Source: an uncultured Treponema sp.
GTDB lineage: Bacteria > Spirochaetota > Spirochaetia > Treponematales > Treponemataceae
Assembly (NCBI GenBank): GCA_934699065.1
Contig: CAKUWD010000003.1
Location: 1 to 54,883, forward strand
DNA length: 54,883 bases
Reading direction: 5' to 3'
Under the pieces are notes generated by a model. That model saw only the letters and a program-made list of their open reading frames with translations. It was not told the origin of the DNA and did not search any database. Made by a program: the position numbers and the translations under genes. Shown piece after piece: positions 17,434 to 25,878 of this stretch (position 1 is its first letter; each line of letters starts with the position of its first letter).

Positions 17434-18028
17434 AAAAGAAGAAGAAACTGGCTCAAAAAAAGTTCCTTACCATTTTGGAGAAAAACTCCGTCAGGTTCGC
17501 GAGCACAGAGGCTACACTCTTAAGGTTGTTGCCCAGAGAGCCGGCGTAAGTGAAAGTCTTGTTTCTCAGATTGAAAGAAACCACGTATCCCCTGCAATCG
17601 ATACCCTTCTCGCTCTTGCAGACGTTCTCGACATTAACCTCGAATATCTTTTTGAAGAATACCGCAAAAAGCGCCCGGTTCACATTATCCGTGCCGAGTC
17701 CCGTGCCAGCGTAAAAGAAGACGAAGTAATTTACGAAGAGCTAGCCCGCCCGGAATCTCCAACCGGCGAAGAATCTACTGAATCCTACATTATTAAGATC
17801 CCAGCAGGCTCTCACACTCACCACGGTTCCTTCGGCCACATAGGCCGCGAAATCGGCCTCGTTCTCAAGGGCCGCGCCAAGTTCACCTACGCCGGCCAGG
17901 AATACATTCTCGAAGAAGGCGACAGCGTTTCCTTCTCTTCCGGCTCCCCACACGTCCTCGAAAACGACGGCGACACCACCATGGAAGCAGTCTGGTTCGT
18001 AACTCCTGCTGAGCGATTCGCGAAATAA
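17411..18028 (+). CDS. XRE-family HTH regulator with C-terminal cupin
   Basis: 205 residues. The HTH runs over about residues 19-75 (LRQVREHRGYTL ... AGVSESLVSQIERN ... LADVLDINLEYLF) and a cupin_2 domain covers about 115-200, with histidines at HTHHGSFGH and GSPH that could hold a metal. Such proteins (MerR/SutR/PuuR type) sense a small molecule through the cupin and repress or activate nearby genes. The second half of the gene is visibly richer in G+C codons than the first. A strong long hairpin follows, separating it from citrate synthase. Confidence 0.9.
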   Translation: MTPSQNPEKEEETGSKKVPYHFGEKLRQVREHRGYTLKVVAQRAGVSESLVSQIERNHVSPAIDTLLALADVLDINLEYLFEEYRKKRPVHIIRAESRASVKEDEVIYEELARPESPTGEESTESYIIKIPAGSHTHHGSFGHIGREIGLVLKGRAKFTYAGQEYILEEGDSVSFSSGSPHVLENDGDTTMEAVWFVTPAERFAK

Positions 18029-18051
18029 AGAAATACATAATTCACGACAAG

Positions 18052-18142
18052 TACCATAAAAAATGCGGAAGCAGAAAACCGACCCCAAAACATCATCCCC
18101 GTTTTGGGGTCGGTTTTTCTGCTGGGAGCAGTTTTTATGGTA
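18052..18142 (+). terminator. Extended hairpin terminator
   Basis: Imperfect inverted repeat with ~40-nt arms: TACCATAAAAA... pairs with ...TTTTTATGGTA, then GCAGAAAA/TTTTTCTGC, then the core CCGACCCCAAAAC/GTTTTGGGGTCGG followed by T5. The core alone is a good rho-independent terminator for the XRE-cupin gene. The outer pairs roughly double its length. Confidence 0.8.
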
Positions 18143-18161
18143 AGATTTCTTAAATTTTATA

Positions 18162-18219
18162 TTGAATTTATTTTTTTATATTTGTATAATTATGTAATTT
18201 TATTGCATAATTATGCATT
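18162..18219 (+). promoter_or_regulatory. gltA promoter with tandem ARG-box-like operators
   Basis: TTGAAT (18162-18167), 17-bp spacer, TATAAT (18185-18190). The -10 lies inside an 18-bp palindromic box (18181-18198, TTTGTATAATTATGTAAT). Three bases later a second box follows (18202-18219, ATTGCATAATTATGCATT). Box size, 3-bp gap and sequence fit the ARG-box consensus WNTGAATWWWWATTCANW with one or two changes per half. A protein bound here would block RNA polymerase. The gdhA promoter is built the same way. Confidence 0.65.
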
Positions 18220-18241
18220 TCTTTATATTACGGAGGCAATG

Positions 18242-19600
18242 ATGTCTAACAAATCTGAAGCAGCAATTCTTAAGAATCTGGAAAAACTGGCTGTCCACAA
18301 TGACCCTATCGATCAGAAGCTCTACTCGCAATATGATGTAAAGCGAGGTCTCCGTAATGCAAACGGAACAGGTGTACTTGTTGGTCTTACCCGCATTGGT
18401 GATGTAGTTGGTTATGAAATCAAAGATGACAAGAAAATCGCAATTCCTGGCCGCCTAGTTTACCGCGGTTATAATGTAGAAGACCTTATTAAAGATGCAG
18501 AAAAAAACAAGCAGTTCGGTTACGAGCAGTGTGCTTATCTGCTTCTTTTCGGAGAGCTTCCAAATCAGGCAAAGCTCGAAGCCTTTTCTCAGTATCTTGG
18601 AGAGTGTCGTGTTCTTCCTGCAAACTTTACAGAAGACATGATTATGAAGGCACCATCTAACGACATCATGAATAAGATGGCCCGCGGTGTTCTTGCAAGC
18701 TATTCTTATGATGAGGACCCTGAAAACCGCAGCGTAAGCAATGTAATCAAGCAGTGTATTCAGTTGATTGCCCGCTTCTCTACTCTCGCCGCTTACGGCT
18801 ATCAGGCAAAGCGCCGCTACTACGACAATAAATCTCTCTTTATCCATAACCCAAAACCTGAGCTTTCTACTGCAGAAAACTTCCTCCGCCTTATCCGCTC
18901 AGACAAACAGTACAGCCGCCTCGAGGCTGAGATTCTCGACCTGGCTTTGATTCTGCATGCCGAGCACGGTGGTGGTAACAACTCTTCTCTTACAGTTCAC
19001 GTTGTTTCTTCTGCAGATACAGATACTTATTCTGCAATGGCTGCAGCCGTTGGTTCATTAAAAGGTCGCCGCCATGGTGGTGCAAACATCAAGGTTATGG
19101 AAATGATGGATGACATCAAGGCTAACGTAAAAGACTGGACAAGCGAAAAAGAAGTCGGCAACTATCTCAGAAAGATTGCAACAAAAGAAGCCGGCGACCG
19201 CTCTGGTTTGATTTACGGTATGGGCCACGCAATTTATACAATCAGCGACCCTCGTGAAGTGCTTCTCAAAGCTAAGGCTAAAAAGCTTGCTAAGGAAAAA
19301 GGCTTCCTCGAAGAGTTTGCTCTTTATGATTTAATTGAAAAGCTTGCTCCGGCCATCATTCAGGATGTTCACCAGTCTGATAAAAAGATTTGTGCAAACG
19401 TTGATATGTACTCTGGTCTTGTTTACTCTATGCTCAACATTCCACGCGAACTCTTTACACCTATCTTCGCAATTTCCCGAATTGCCGGATGGTCTGCTCA
19501 CCGCCTTGAGGAGATTGTCAGCGGCGGTCGTATTTACCGCCCAGCTTACAAGAACATCTCAAAAGAGCGAGACTTTGTTCCGCTGATGGATAGAAAATAG
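18242..19600 (+). CDS. gltA: Citrate synthase
   Basis: 452 residues from the second of two adjacent ATGs: GGAGG at 18232-18236 is 5 bp from 18242 but only 2 bp from 18239. A longer frame from 18104 runs through the promoter and terminator and is not credible. Citrate synthase motifs include LHAEHGGGNNSSLTVHVVSS (first catalytic His region), GSLKGRRHGGAN, GMGHAIYT (second His) and SGLVYSMLNIP (Asp region neighbourhood). It condenses acetyl-CoA and oxaloacetate. In a spirochaete with an incomplete cycle its likely purpose is 2-oxoglutarate and glutamate synthesis, which fits the operator shared with gdhA. Confidence 0.95.
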   Translation: MSNKSEAAILKNLEKLAVHNDPIDQKLYSQYDVKRGLRNANGTGVLVGLTRIGDVVGYEIKDDKKIAIPGRLVYRGYNVEDLIKDAEKNKQFGYEQCAYLLLFGELPNQAKLEAFSQYLGECRVLPANFTEDMIMKAPSNDIMNKMARGVLASYSYDEDPENRSVSNVIKQCIQLIARFSTLAAYGYQAKRRYYDNKSLFIHNPKPELSTAENFLRLIRSDKQYSRLEAEILDLALILHAEHGGGNNSSLTVHVVSSADTDTYSAMAAAVGSLKGRRHGGANIKVMEMMDDIKANVKDWTSEKEVGNYLRKIATKEAGDRSGLIYGMGHAIYTISDPREVLLKAKAKKLAKEKGFLEEFALYDLIEKLAPAIIQDVHQSDKKICANVDMYSGLVYSMLNIPRELFTPIFAISRIAGWSAHRLEEIVSGGRIYRPAYKNISKERDFVPLMDRK

Positions 19601-19718
19601 AGGTTTCGATACGCCCTACGGGCTACTCAACCACCGGTGGTTGAGTTACCTCAGAGGCTCTCGAAGGACAAGAACACGGTGGTTGAGTGCTCGTGAAGCG
19701 AGCGTATCGAAACCACCG
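19601..19718. repeat. Family-1 REP-like palindromes (three arms)
   Basis: A unit with inner stem GCCC/GGGC joined head-to-head at CCACCGGTGG to a partial unit (19601-19647), then a reversed full unit with inner stem GCTCG/CGAGC (19677-19718). The last unit ends 11 bp before the rsuA-type start codon, so the repeat forms the whole 5' flank of that gene. Confidence 0.85.
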
Positions 19719-19729
19719 CAGAACTCACT

Positions 19730-20473
19730 ATGGCAAAAGAACGTTTAGATAAATTACTCGCCCACGAAGGCTTTGGTTCACGCAAAGATATTCGTAAACT
19801 TTTGCGGGGTTGCGAAGTCCTCGTGAACGGCAGCCGCACTTATGATCCGGCAACTCAAGTAGACGCTGAAAATGACTCAATCTCCGTAGACGGCGAAGAA
19901 ATCAACCTTCACAAAAATCTCTATCTGATGATGAATAAGCCCCAGCACTATGTCTGCTCCACAAAAGAAGGCGATCACGAAACAGTTTTTGATTTGCTCG
20001 ATGACAGTCTGCGCACCCCATATCTACAGGACAAACTTCACTTAGTCGGCCGCCTGGACATGGACACCGAAGGACTTCTCCTTTTTACAACTGATGGAGA
20101 ATTAACTCACCGCTTAATTTCACCAAAATCGCATATCAGTAAAACATACCTGTGCGGTTTGGAGCATACTGAAACCTCAGAACACCAGGCCAACATCACC
20201 GCAAAGTTCGAAAACGGCATCGAGGTCGGCCCCGAAGACAACGAGCAGGGCTTCACCGCCCAGCCCGCAGAAATCAAATGGATAGATGATAAAACCGCTC
20301 ACCTCACAATCTACGAAGGCAAATACCACCAGGTAAAGAGAATGTTCGCGGCTGTGGAAAATAAGATTGTTTATTTGAAAAGAATCTCAATGGGCCAGCT
20401 CAAGCTGGATGAGTCGCTGGAACTTGGAGAATATAAAGAACTCACCGACGACGATTTAGAAAAACTCAACTAA
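19730..20473 (+). CDS. RsuA/RluB-family pseudouridine synthase
   Basis: 247 residues. An S4 RNA-binding domain covers residues ~3-60 (RLDKLLAHEGFGSRKDIRKL). The catalytic domain carries GRLDMDTEGLLLFTTDG with the catalytic Asp (about residue 107), and KTYLCGL and GKYHQVKRMF further on. Proteins of this group convert a specific uridine of 16S (RsuA) or 23S rRNA (RluB/E/F) to pseudouridine; the target cannot be told here. No SD is visible because a palindromic repeat sits just upstream; translation could depend on readthrough from gltA or an SD-independent start. It overlaps the convergent next gene by 4 bp. Confidence 0.9.
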   Translation: MAKERLDKLLAHEGFGSRKDIRKLLRGCEVLVNGSRTYDPATQVDAENDSISVDGEEINLHKNLYLMMNKPQHYVCSTKEGDHETVFDLLDDSLRTPYLQDKLHLVGRLDMDTEGLLLFTTDGELTHRLISPKSHISKTYLCGLEHTETSEHQANITAKFENGIEVGPEDNEQGFTAQPAEIKWIDDKTAHLTIYEGKYHQVKRMFAAVENKIVYLKRISMGQLKLDESLELGEYKELTDDDLEKLN

Positions 20474-21111
20474 TTAAACTTAAACAGTCTGCCCTTCACC
20501 AGCCAGGCAAAGCCGAAAATCAGCAGCAGTACCGCCTCAACTATCATGGTAAGGAAGCCCGGAATATTCACTCCACATGCCCGCACAATACTCAGAAGCA
20601 CAAAAAGCGCCATAACAAAAATCATAGCCCAGGAACAAACCTTGTAGATTTTATTATTCTGTTCATTCTGACCACGTGTAAAAAGCCAGCCAATATTAAA
20701 GGCCAGCAGAGCAAAAAGCAGCATGGCAGATGCACAATGAATCACATTTGAAACTCCAACAGGAATCTGGAAGAAACCAACATACTCAATTCCATAAGGA
20801 TTCTCACAGGGAAAAAGCACAAGGCCAAAAGCAAAAATGCCCGAAAGCACATTTATAATCGTGTCTATTTTTTCATAGGATCTGTAGCACAAAAGAAATA
20901 TTCCGCAGGAACCAAGAATAATCGGAAGCGCAGGCGTAATATAATAAGTCACGCTGATTGAATACCACCAGGACTCCGGCTTGTTCCTCACAAAAAGCCC
21001 GCCAACAATACTGAATACTGGCAGCAGCATTCCAAGGGCACCGAGAACATTACGGTGTAACATAGAACTCATTGCCTTAACTTTTACTTTTTCAATTACT
21101 TTTTCGTCCAT
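20470..21111 (-). CDS. Multi-pass membrane protein (DUF998-like)
   Basis: 213 residues with six or seven hydrophobic segments and short polar loops. The motif SWWYSISVTYYI in the first loop and an Asn/His-rich segment (SNVIHCASAMLL) recall DUF998-type membrane proteins, whose role is unknown. SD AGAGG lies about 7 bp upstream of the ATG. It stands alone on the minus strand, convergent with and overlapping the pseudouridine synthase gene by 4 bp and divergent from fhs. Confidence 0.65.
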   Translation of the reverse strand: MDEKVIEKVKVKAMSSMLHRNVLGALGMLLPVFSIVGGLFVRNKPESWWYSISVTYYITPALPIILGSCGIFLLCYRSYEKIDTIINVLSGIFAFGLVLFPCENPYGIEYVGFFQIPVGVSNVIHCASAMLLFALLAFNIGWLFTRGQNEQNNKIYKVCSWAMIFVMALFVLLSIVRACGVNIPGFLTMIVEAVLLLIFGFAWLVKGRLFKFN

Positions 21112-21236
21112 TTTATAACCTCTTATTTAATTATAGATGCAGCATCTTTGATTTTCAAGTTATAGATTTCCCCTTACTTGTTAAAACCCCACTAATCAGT
21201 TAAAATGTCATTGATTTTTTTCCAAAGGATTTTTTA

Positions 21237-22913
21237 ATGACAGATATCGAAATCGCTCAGAAAAACAAGATGATTCCAGTGGCTGAAGTTGCCGCTAAAA
21301 TTGGAATCTCTGCAGACAAGCTTGAAAACTACGGCCCTTACAAGGCAAAGATTACTTTTGAAGAGCTCCGTGCCCTTCAGGAAAAGGCTGCCAAAAATCC
21401 AGGCAAGCTGATTCTTGTAACAGCCGTTACCCCTACTCCGGCCGGAGAGGGAAAATCTACCGTAAGTATTGGTCTTGCAGATGGTCTTAATAAAATCGGA
21501 AAGAAAACTGTTGTAGCCCTTCGTGAGCCTAGTCTTGGTCCCTGCTTTGGTGTAAAGGGCGGTGCCTGTGGCGGCGGTTACGCTCAGATTGTTCCGATGG
21601 AAGATATCAACCTTCACTTTACAGGCGATATTCACGCAATCTCAATTGCAAATAACCTGATTGCGGCCCTTATTGATAACCACCTTCAGCAGGGAAATGA
21701 ACTTGGAATTGACCCACGCACTATTTCCTGGAAACGCTGTGTAGACTTAAACGACCGCGCCCTCCGCAATATCACAATAGGACTCGGCGGACGCCTTCAG
21801 GGAGTTCCTCGCGAAGACCACTTCTCAATTGCTGTTGCAAGCGAAATTATGGCAATTGTATGTCTCAGCCGCACAATCAGTGAGCTTAAAGAGCGCATTG
21901 ACCGTATTGTAATCGGCCAGAATTATGCCCGCGAAAACGTAACCTTTGGCCAGCTCAAGTGCACTGGTGCTATTGCTGCCCTCTTGAAAGATGTAATTAA
22001 ACCAAACCTTGTACAGACACTTGAAAAAAATCCAGCCTTTGTTCACGGCGGACCTTTTGCAAATATTGCCCACGGCTGTAACAGTGTAAACGCAACTCTC
22101 TGCGCTCTTGCGACAGGGGACTATGTTGTAACAGAAGCAGGCTTTGCTGCAGATCTTGGTGCAGAAAAGTTCTTAGACATCAAGTGCCGCGCCGCTGGTC
22201 TCAAGCCAGCAGCTGTAGTAATTGTTGCAACAATCCGCGCCCTTAAAATGCACGGCGGAGTTGCTAAGGCAGACCTTGCAAAACCGGACACAGCAGCCCT
22301 CGAAAAAGGTTTTGCAAACCTCAAGACTCATATTGAAAACGTTGCAAAGTTCGGTCTTCCTGCCGTAGTTGCCGTAAATAAGTTTATAACTGATACTGAT
22401 GAAGAAATTGCTCTTCTGGAAAAGCTCTGCCGCGACAACGGTTCAACAGCAGTTCTTAGCGAAGGCTGGGGAAAAGGTGGAGACGGGGCAACAGAACTCG
22501 CAAAAGTTGTTGCAGAAATTGCAGACAACGGAAAGGCAAATTACCATCCGCTTTACGAACTGGACCTTCCACTCGCAGACAAAATCCGCACAATTGCAAA
22601 AGAGATTTACCGCGCCGCTGATGTTGAATTTGATTCTGCTGCACTCAAAAAACTCAAGACTTTTGAAGATGCCGGCTACGGCAAACTTCCGGTTTGTATT
22701 GCAAAAACTCAGAACTCAATCAGCCACGATCCAAAACTCATTGGTGCTCCAAGCGGATACACCTTCCCTGTTCGCGACGTTCAATTGTATGCGGGAGCAG
22801 GCTTTGTAGTTGCCCTTGCCGGCGACATTATGACAATGCCAGGCTTACCAAAAGCCCCAGCCGCCCTAAACATAGATGTAGACGACAACGGAGTAATTCA
22901 CGGATTATTCTAA
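21237..22913 (+). CDS. fhs: Formate-tetrahydrofolate ligase
   Basis: 558 residues, the expected length. P-loop-like TPAGEGKSTVSIGL near residues 65-80; REPSLGPCFGVKGGACGGGYAQ and NKFITDTDEE are family signatures. The enzyme makes 10-formyl-THF from formate, THF and ATP, feeding purine synthesis and, in acetogenic treponemes, the methyl branch of the Wood-Ljungdahl pathway. No other acetogenesis gene is in the window. A weak promoter TTGTTA-N16-TAAAAT (21179-21206) precedes it. A strong terminator follows. Confidence 0.97.
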   Translation: MTDIEIAQKNKMIPVAEVAAKIGISADKLENYGPYKAKITFEELRALQEKAAKNPGKLILVTAVTPTPAGEGKSTVSIGLADGLNKIGKKTVVALREPSLGPCFGVKGGACGGGYAQIVPMEDINLHFTGDIHAISIANNLIAALIDNHLQQGNELGIDPRTISWKRCVDLNDRALRNITIGLGGRLQGVPREDHFSIAVASEIMAIVCLSRTISELKERIDRIVIGQNYARENVTFGQLKCTGAIAALLKDVIKPNLVQTLEKNPAFVHGGPFANIAHGCNSVNATLCALATGDYVVTEAGFAADLGAEKFLDIKCRAAGLKPAAVVIVATIRALKMHGGVAKADLAKPDTAALEKGFANLKTHIENVAKFGLPAVVAVNKFITDTDEEIALLEKLCRDNGSTAVLSEGWGKGGDGATELAKVVAEIADNGKANYHPLYELDLPLADKIRTIAKEIYRAADVEFDSAALKKLKTFEDAGYGKLPVCIAKTQNSISHDPKLIGAPSGYTFPVRDVQLYAGAGFVVALAGDIMTMPGLPKAPAALNIDVDDNGVIHGLF

Positions 22914-22918
22914 AAGAA

Positions 22919-22948
22919 GAAAGCCGAGGTACACCTCGGCTTTTTTTA
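22919..22948 (+). terminator. Rho-independent terminator of fhs
   Basis: AAAGCCGAGG, 4-nt loop, CCTCGGCTTTTTTT directly after the fhs stop. Confidence 0.92.
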
Positions 22949-22954
22949 TAAAAT

Positions 22955-23084
22955 GACTCTGATGCGATTCGAACGCACTACCTTTTGCTTAGGGATTATG
23001 ATAGCAAAATGCGTTAAAAAAAACTTTTCATCAGAAAAGTTTTTTAGCATTTTACCACCTAAATTGCTCTATCCAGCTGAGCTA
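22955..23084 (-). pseudogene. Degenerate tRNA-Arg-like element with hairpin in place of anticodon arm
   Basis: On the minus strand, right after tRNA-Arg. It has an identical D-arm (TAGCTCAGCTGGATAGAGCA) and an almost identical T-arm (GTGCGTTCGAATCGCAT), but the 5' acceptor strand is absent: the upstream bases are the 3' acceptor of tRNA-Arg and do not pair with the 3' CAGAGTC. Between D- and T-arms there are about 90 nt that fold into one long hairpin: TTAGG/CCTAA, GTAAAATGC/GCATTTTGC, AAAAAACTTTTC/GAAAAGTTTTTT. It looks like a decayed duplicate, or a tRNA-like terminator/leader RNA. Confidence 0.65.
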
Positions 23085-23158
23085 TGATTCAGATGCGATT
23101 CGAACGCACGACCTTCCGCTTAGGAGGCGGATGCTCTATCCAGCTGAGCTACTGAATC
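23085..23158 (-). tRNA. tRNA-Arg (anticodon CCT)
   Basis: Full cloverleaf: acceptor GATTCAG/CTGAATC, D-arm GCTC/GAGC, anticodon stem TCCGC/GCGGA with loop CTCCTAA (anticodon CCT, reads AGG), T-arm GTGCG/CGCAT with TTCGAAT, discriminator A. CCA is not encoded. Confidence 0.95.
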
Positions 23159-23165
23159 TAAAAAA

Positions 23166-24008
23166 TTAATCAAAGTCGTAGTACACCCAATGCTTGGCAA
23201 GACCGGCAAAACCATCTACCAGAGCATCGATTGTACTTACAGCCTCAGAATAGTGAGAAAGATATGTCTTTGCTTTGATTTCTTTTGGCAATGTAACCAA
23301 TTCATCATAAGCTGCATGGACACCGCGAGAATACCCCATAACATCACAATCATGAAAAATAACTTCGATATTCTTGTATTTATCCAGAAGGAATTGTAAC
23401 TGCGACGGATTAAACTGTGTATCGGCAGTAAATAATATACGGTCGTCAATAATTAATCCATAGGAAATCTGAGATTGTTTTAAAGAATTTTTTCTTGTAG
23501 TAACATGACGTGTTCGGAATAGTTTAATATTTATACTTCCAACATTTGTTTCAAACATTTCAAAAGGTTTTTTCTGAATACGAACAGGCTTTATCTGATT
23601 AAAATAATCATCAAAAGTCATTACGCCTTCTTCACTGTACTGAATACCACCCTTCAGAGACTCTTCCCACAGACACTTCTTAAACTCATCTGTTATAACA
23701 AGATTAACAAGTCTTTTAGTGATATATTTACCTGCAAGAGCAAGTTCTTCAACACCACCAATGTGATCAGCATGAGGATGAGTCAAAAGCAGATTCTTAA
23801 TATCTGTGATTCTGCCGTTATACATGTTTTCAAAGGCATAAGAACACAAGGTTCCGCAGTCAACCAGAAGATGATCCTGCCCTTTTATTATCAGAAGGTT
23901 TGTCTGAAACGCAGTTTTTGTAAACGCATTACCAGTTCCCAGAAAGAAAAGAGAAAGATTTCCGCTATTGGTCAGTTCAATATTTGAAACAAAATGCCTA
24001 GTCTTCAT
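23166..24008 (-). CDS. MBL-fold metallohydrolase
   Basis: 280 residues. Metallo-beta-lactamase signature HPHADH at residues 77-82 (two-zinc site), with GTGNAFT near the N-terminus and further metal ligands plausible at TADTQF and HDCDVMG. The overall order resembles RNase Z/phosphodiesterase-like members, but the substrate is not clear. It has no signal peptide. It lies downstream of tRNA-Arg in the opposite reading sense of fhs and is the last gene of a leftward group (FGGY kinase, HAD, MBL) with an 11-bp gap to the HAD gene. Confidence 0.8.
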   Translation of the reverse strand: MKTRHFVSNIELTNSGNLSLFFLGTGNAFTKTAFQTNLLIIKGQDHLLVDCGTLCSYAFENMYNGRITDIKNLLLTHPHADHIGGVEELALAGKYITKRLVNLVITDEFKKCLWEESLKGGIQYSEEGVMTFDDYFNQIKPVRIQKKPFEMFETNVGSINIKLFRTRHVTTRKNSLKQSQISYGLIIDDRILFTADTQFNPSQLQFLLDKYKNIEVIFHDCDVMGYSRGVHAAYDELVTLPKEIKAKTYLSHYSEAVSTIDALVDGFAGLAKHWVYYDFD

Positions 24009-24019
24009 TATATCTACTA

Positions 24020-24682
24020 TTATAACACATTTTTATGAATTTGGTATACTTCTTCAACCACATTTACCAAAATTCCGCCCATACCCATTTTTAGAGGTAA
24101 AGCGATATCCATATCGTAGCGGTCGCCTATTGCAATACAATTTTCTGCTTTTATTCCAGATTCTGATGATTTTGAAAGTCTTTCTACCGCAGTCTCAAAA
24201 GGCTCCAGAGCAGGCTTAGACTTAAAACAGGTATCAAGTCCAACAATCTCAGGAAAAAATTCTGAGATTCCCAAAGCATCCAGGGTCTTTCGCGCCGGCA
24301 GCACTGGATTATTTGTAACACAAATCAGCTGATATTTTTTCTGCAAAATTTTCAATTCGTCAATAAGCTTTTCATCCCGTCTGAGAAAATCAGCTGGTTC
24401 AAGAAGTTCGCGACGCCACTGTACACTCTGTTCAATAGGTACTCCAAAAGAAAGAAGAGTATTCCCAAGACTTACCTTACTGCCGTTATGCTCTGCTGCA
24501 AATTGTTTGCGGTATTCAGCAACCATACGGCGAGCCTCATCTGCAGAAATGCCGCGTTCTTTAGCAAACTGACGAACCTGACAGTCTACCTGCTCAAAGG
24601 CATAAGCCTGATTCGTATACAAGGTTGAATCTATATCAAAAATAAAGGCACGAAGGTCAGAAGGAATTTTATAGATTTTCAT
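24020..24682 (-). CDS. HAD-family phosphatase
   Basis: 220 residues. Motif I DIDST (Asp16, Asp18), motif II around CVTNN, motif III Lys (FKSKP), motif IV GDRYDMD. The cap is a small helical bundle between residues ~20 and ~95. This is the phosphoglycolate-phosphatase/pyrimidine-nucleotidase style of HAD; the substrate is unknown. The start overlaps the kinase gene by 4 bp (ATGA). The pair could dephosphorylate an overflow sugar phosphate made by the kinase, but that is inference. Confidence 0.85.
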   Translation of the reverse strand: MKIYKIPSDLRAFIFDIDSTLYTNQAYAFEQVDCQVRQFAKERGISADEARRMVAEYRKQFAAEHNGSKVSLGNTLLSFGVPIEQSVQWRRELLEPADFLRRDEKLIDELKILQKKYQLICVTNNPVLPARKTLDALGISEFFPEIVGLDTCFKSKPALEPFETAVERLSKSSESGIKAENCIAIGDRYDMDIALPLKMGMGGILVNVVEEVYQIHKNVL

Positions 24683-25809
24683 ACAGCACCCTTATAAGGT
24701 TCAAGTCTCACAATCTGCGCCGCAGCATCCTGCAAAGAGTCGTGCAGCCCAAGTCCAAACCAGGCAGCGCAGGCATCGCCCATAAGTTCACTATGAACAA
24801 AATGGCTTTTATTTCCTTCGTCCGCCGGACGCAATATTTTCATACCAAGCCGCTCCGATTTTTCACGAAGCAAAAGTTCATCATTAGTCTGTCCGCCGGT
24901 AACAGCCATCTCACAAGGAAACTGTACACCAGCCTCAGAAGCTGCCTGTTTAAGGCAACTAACGCCTCGCTCAACCTCCGTAAGCCGTTCATCTTCAGAA
25001 AGCTCTCCGCTGTTTGGAATCAGATACGAAGCATTCCAGAGCCCCGGAATCACAGAAGGCAGAATGCGCAAACCTTCTCCATGCAAAACCTTATCAGTAC
25101 AAAAGTTAAGTCCTTCAGAGCTTCCGCAGCGGTCGCAGAGCCGTCCGCTAACAAGAGTGCCGGTTCCAATCAGGGCGACAACAAAGTCCGGACCACCGGC
25201 AATTACAGGGCAATTCTCTGTAAACGAAAGCCCCTGCTGCTGCAAATCATCAAGATCCAGTAAACCGCATTTATCGCCAGGTTTTACAAAAGGCGGAAGA
25301 AGATTTTTTCTGATACCACAGGCTTCAAGCATTTCATCATTCCAGTAAGCTTTTTCAAAACGCTCTTCCGGAAGAATAGTAACTGCCTGTCCTGTCAAAA
25401 GATATATAAGATATTCCGGGCCGGAAAAAAGTTTTTCATGCTTTTTCCATACCTCTGGAAATTGATTTTTTATTGAAAGTATTTTTGGAATAAAAAGAGA
25501 AGAACGGGCACAGTCAGGAATAAGTTCTGCCACAGCACCAGTATCTTCATTCCAGCAGAAAGTAAGCCCGCTTTCTGTTACAACCGTCGGGCCGTTTCCC
25601 GAAATACAAACTCCGGTTACCTGAACATCCTGCTGCACAAGTTTACCGGCAGCCTTCAAAAAAACATCATACCAGGAACAGGCAATAAAACGATCATGAG
25701 GTTCGTCAAATGGAATGGAGCAAAAAGAAACAACCTCACCGCATGCAGTTATTAAGCCTGCCTTTAGAGAAGTCGTTCCTATGTCAACACAAAGAATAGT
25801 ATCTATCAT
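24679..25809 (-). CDS. FGGY-family carbohydrate kinase, compact
   Basis: 376 residues from the ATG at 25809; the frame continues upstream into a repeat and that extension is not credible. ATPase-fold motifs: DIGTTSLKAG at the N-terminus (phosphate 1) and AVTGGQTND for the adenosine site. FGGY kinases are usually ~490-520 residues, so this one is short, mainly in the C-terminal half. It phosphorylates a sugar or polyol; which one is unknown. It is coupled to the HAD phosphatase gene by an ATGA overlap. Confidence 0.8.
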   Translation of the reverse strand: MIDTILCVDIGTTSLKAGLITACGEVVSFCSIPFDEPHDRFIACSWYDVFLKAAGKLVQQDVQVTGVCISGNGPTVVTESGLTFCWNEDTGAVAELIPDCARSSLFIPKILSIKNQFPEVWKKHEKLFSGPEYLIYLLTGQAVTILPEERFEKAYWNDEMLEACGIRKNLLPPFVKPGDKCGLLDLDDLQQQGLSFTENCPVIAGGPDFVVALIGTGTLVSGRLCDRCGSSEGLNFCTDKVLHGEGLRILPSVIPGLWNASYLIPNSGELSEDERLTEVERGVSCLKQAASEAGVQFPCEMAVTGGQTNDELLLREKSERLGMKILRPADEGNKSHFVHSELMGDACAAWFGLGLHDSLQDAAAQIVRLEPYKGAV

Positions 25810-25817
25810 ATAAAAAG

Positions 25818-25875
25818 ATTCCCCGGTCAAGCCGGGGAATGACAACTTAGTTATTGCCGGATCATGCCCGGCAAT
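25818..25875. repeat. Two GC-rich palindromes (family-2 relatives)
   Basis: ATTCCCCGG...CCGGGGAATGAC (25818-25844) and ATTGCCGG...CCGGCAAT (25853-25875), two hairpins back to back between prs and the FGGY kinase gene on the minus strand. The first has the ATTCC...GGAATGAC frame seen at 11587-11612 and 45075-45095. They likely act as transcript 3'-end structures of prs. Confidence 0.7.
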
Positions 25876-25878
25876 CTG

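Noticed and set aside
18104..18241. N-terminal extension of citrate synthase
   Set aside because: It would translate through a terminator, promoter and operators; the SD and family alignment place the start at 18242.
22955..23084. Functional intron-containing tRNA
   Set aside because: Without the hairpin the halves do not restore a normal anticodon stem, and the 5' acceptor strand is missing; no group I intron features.
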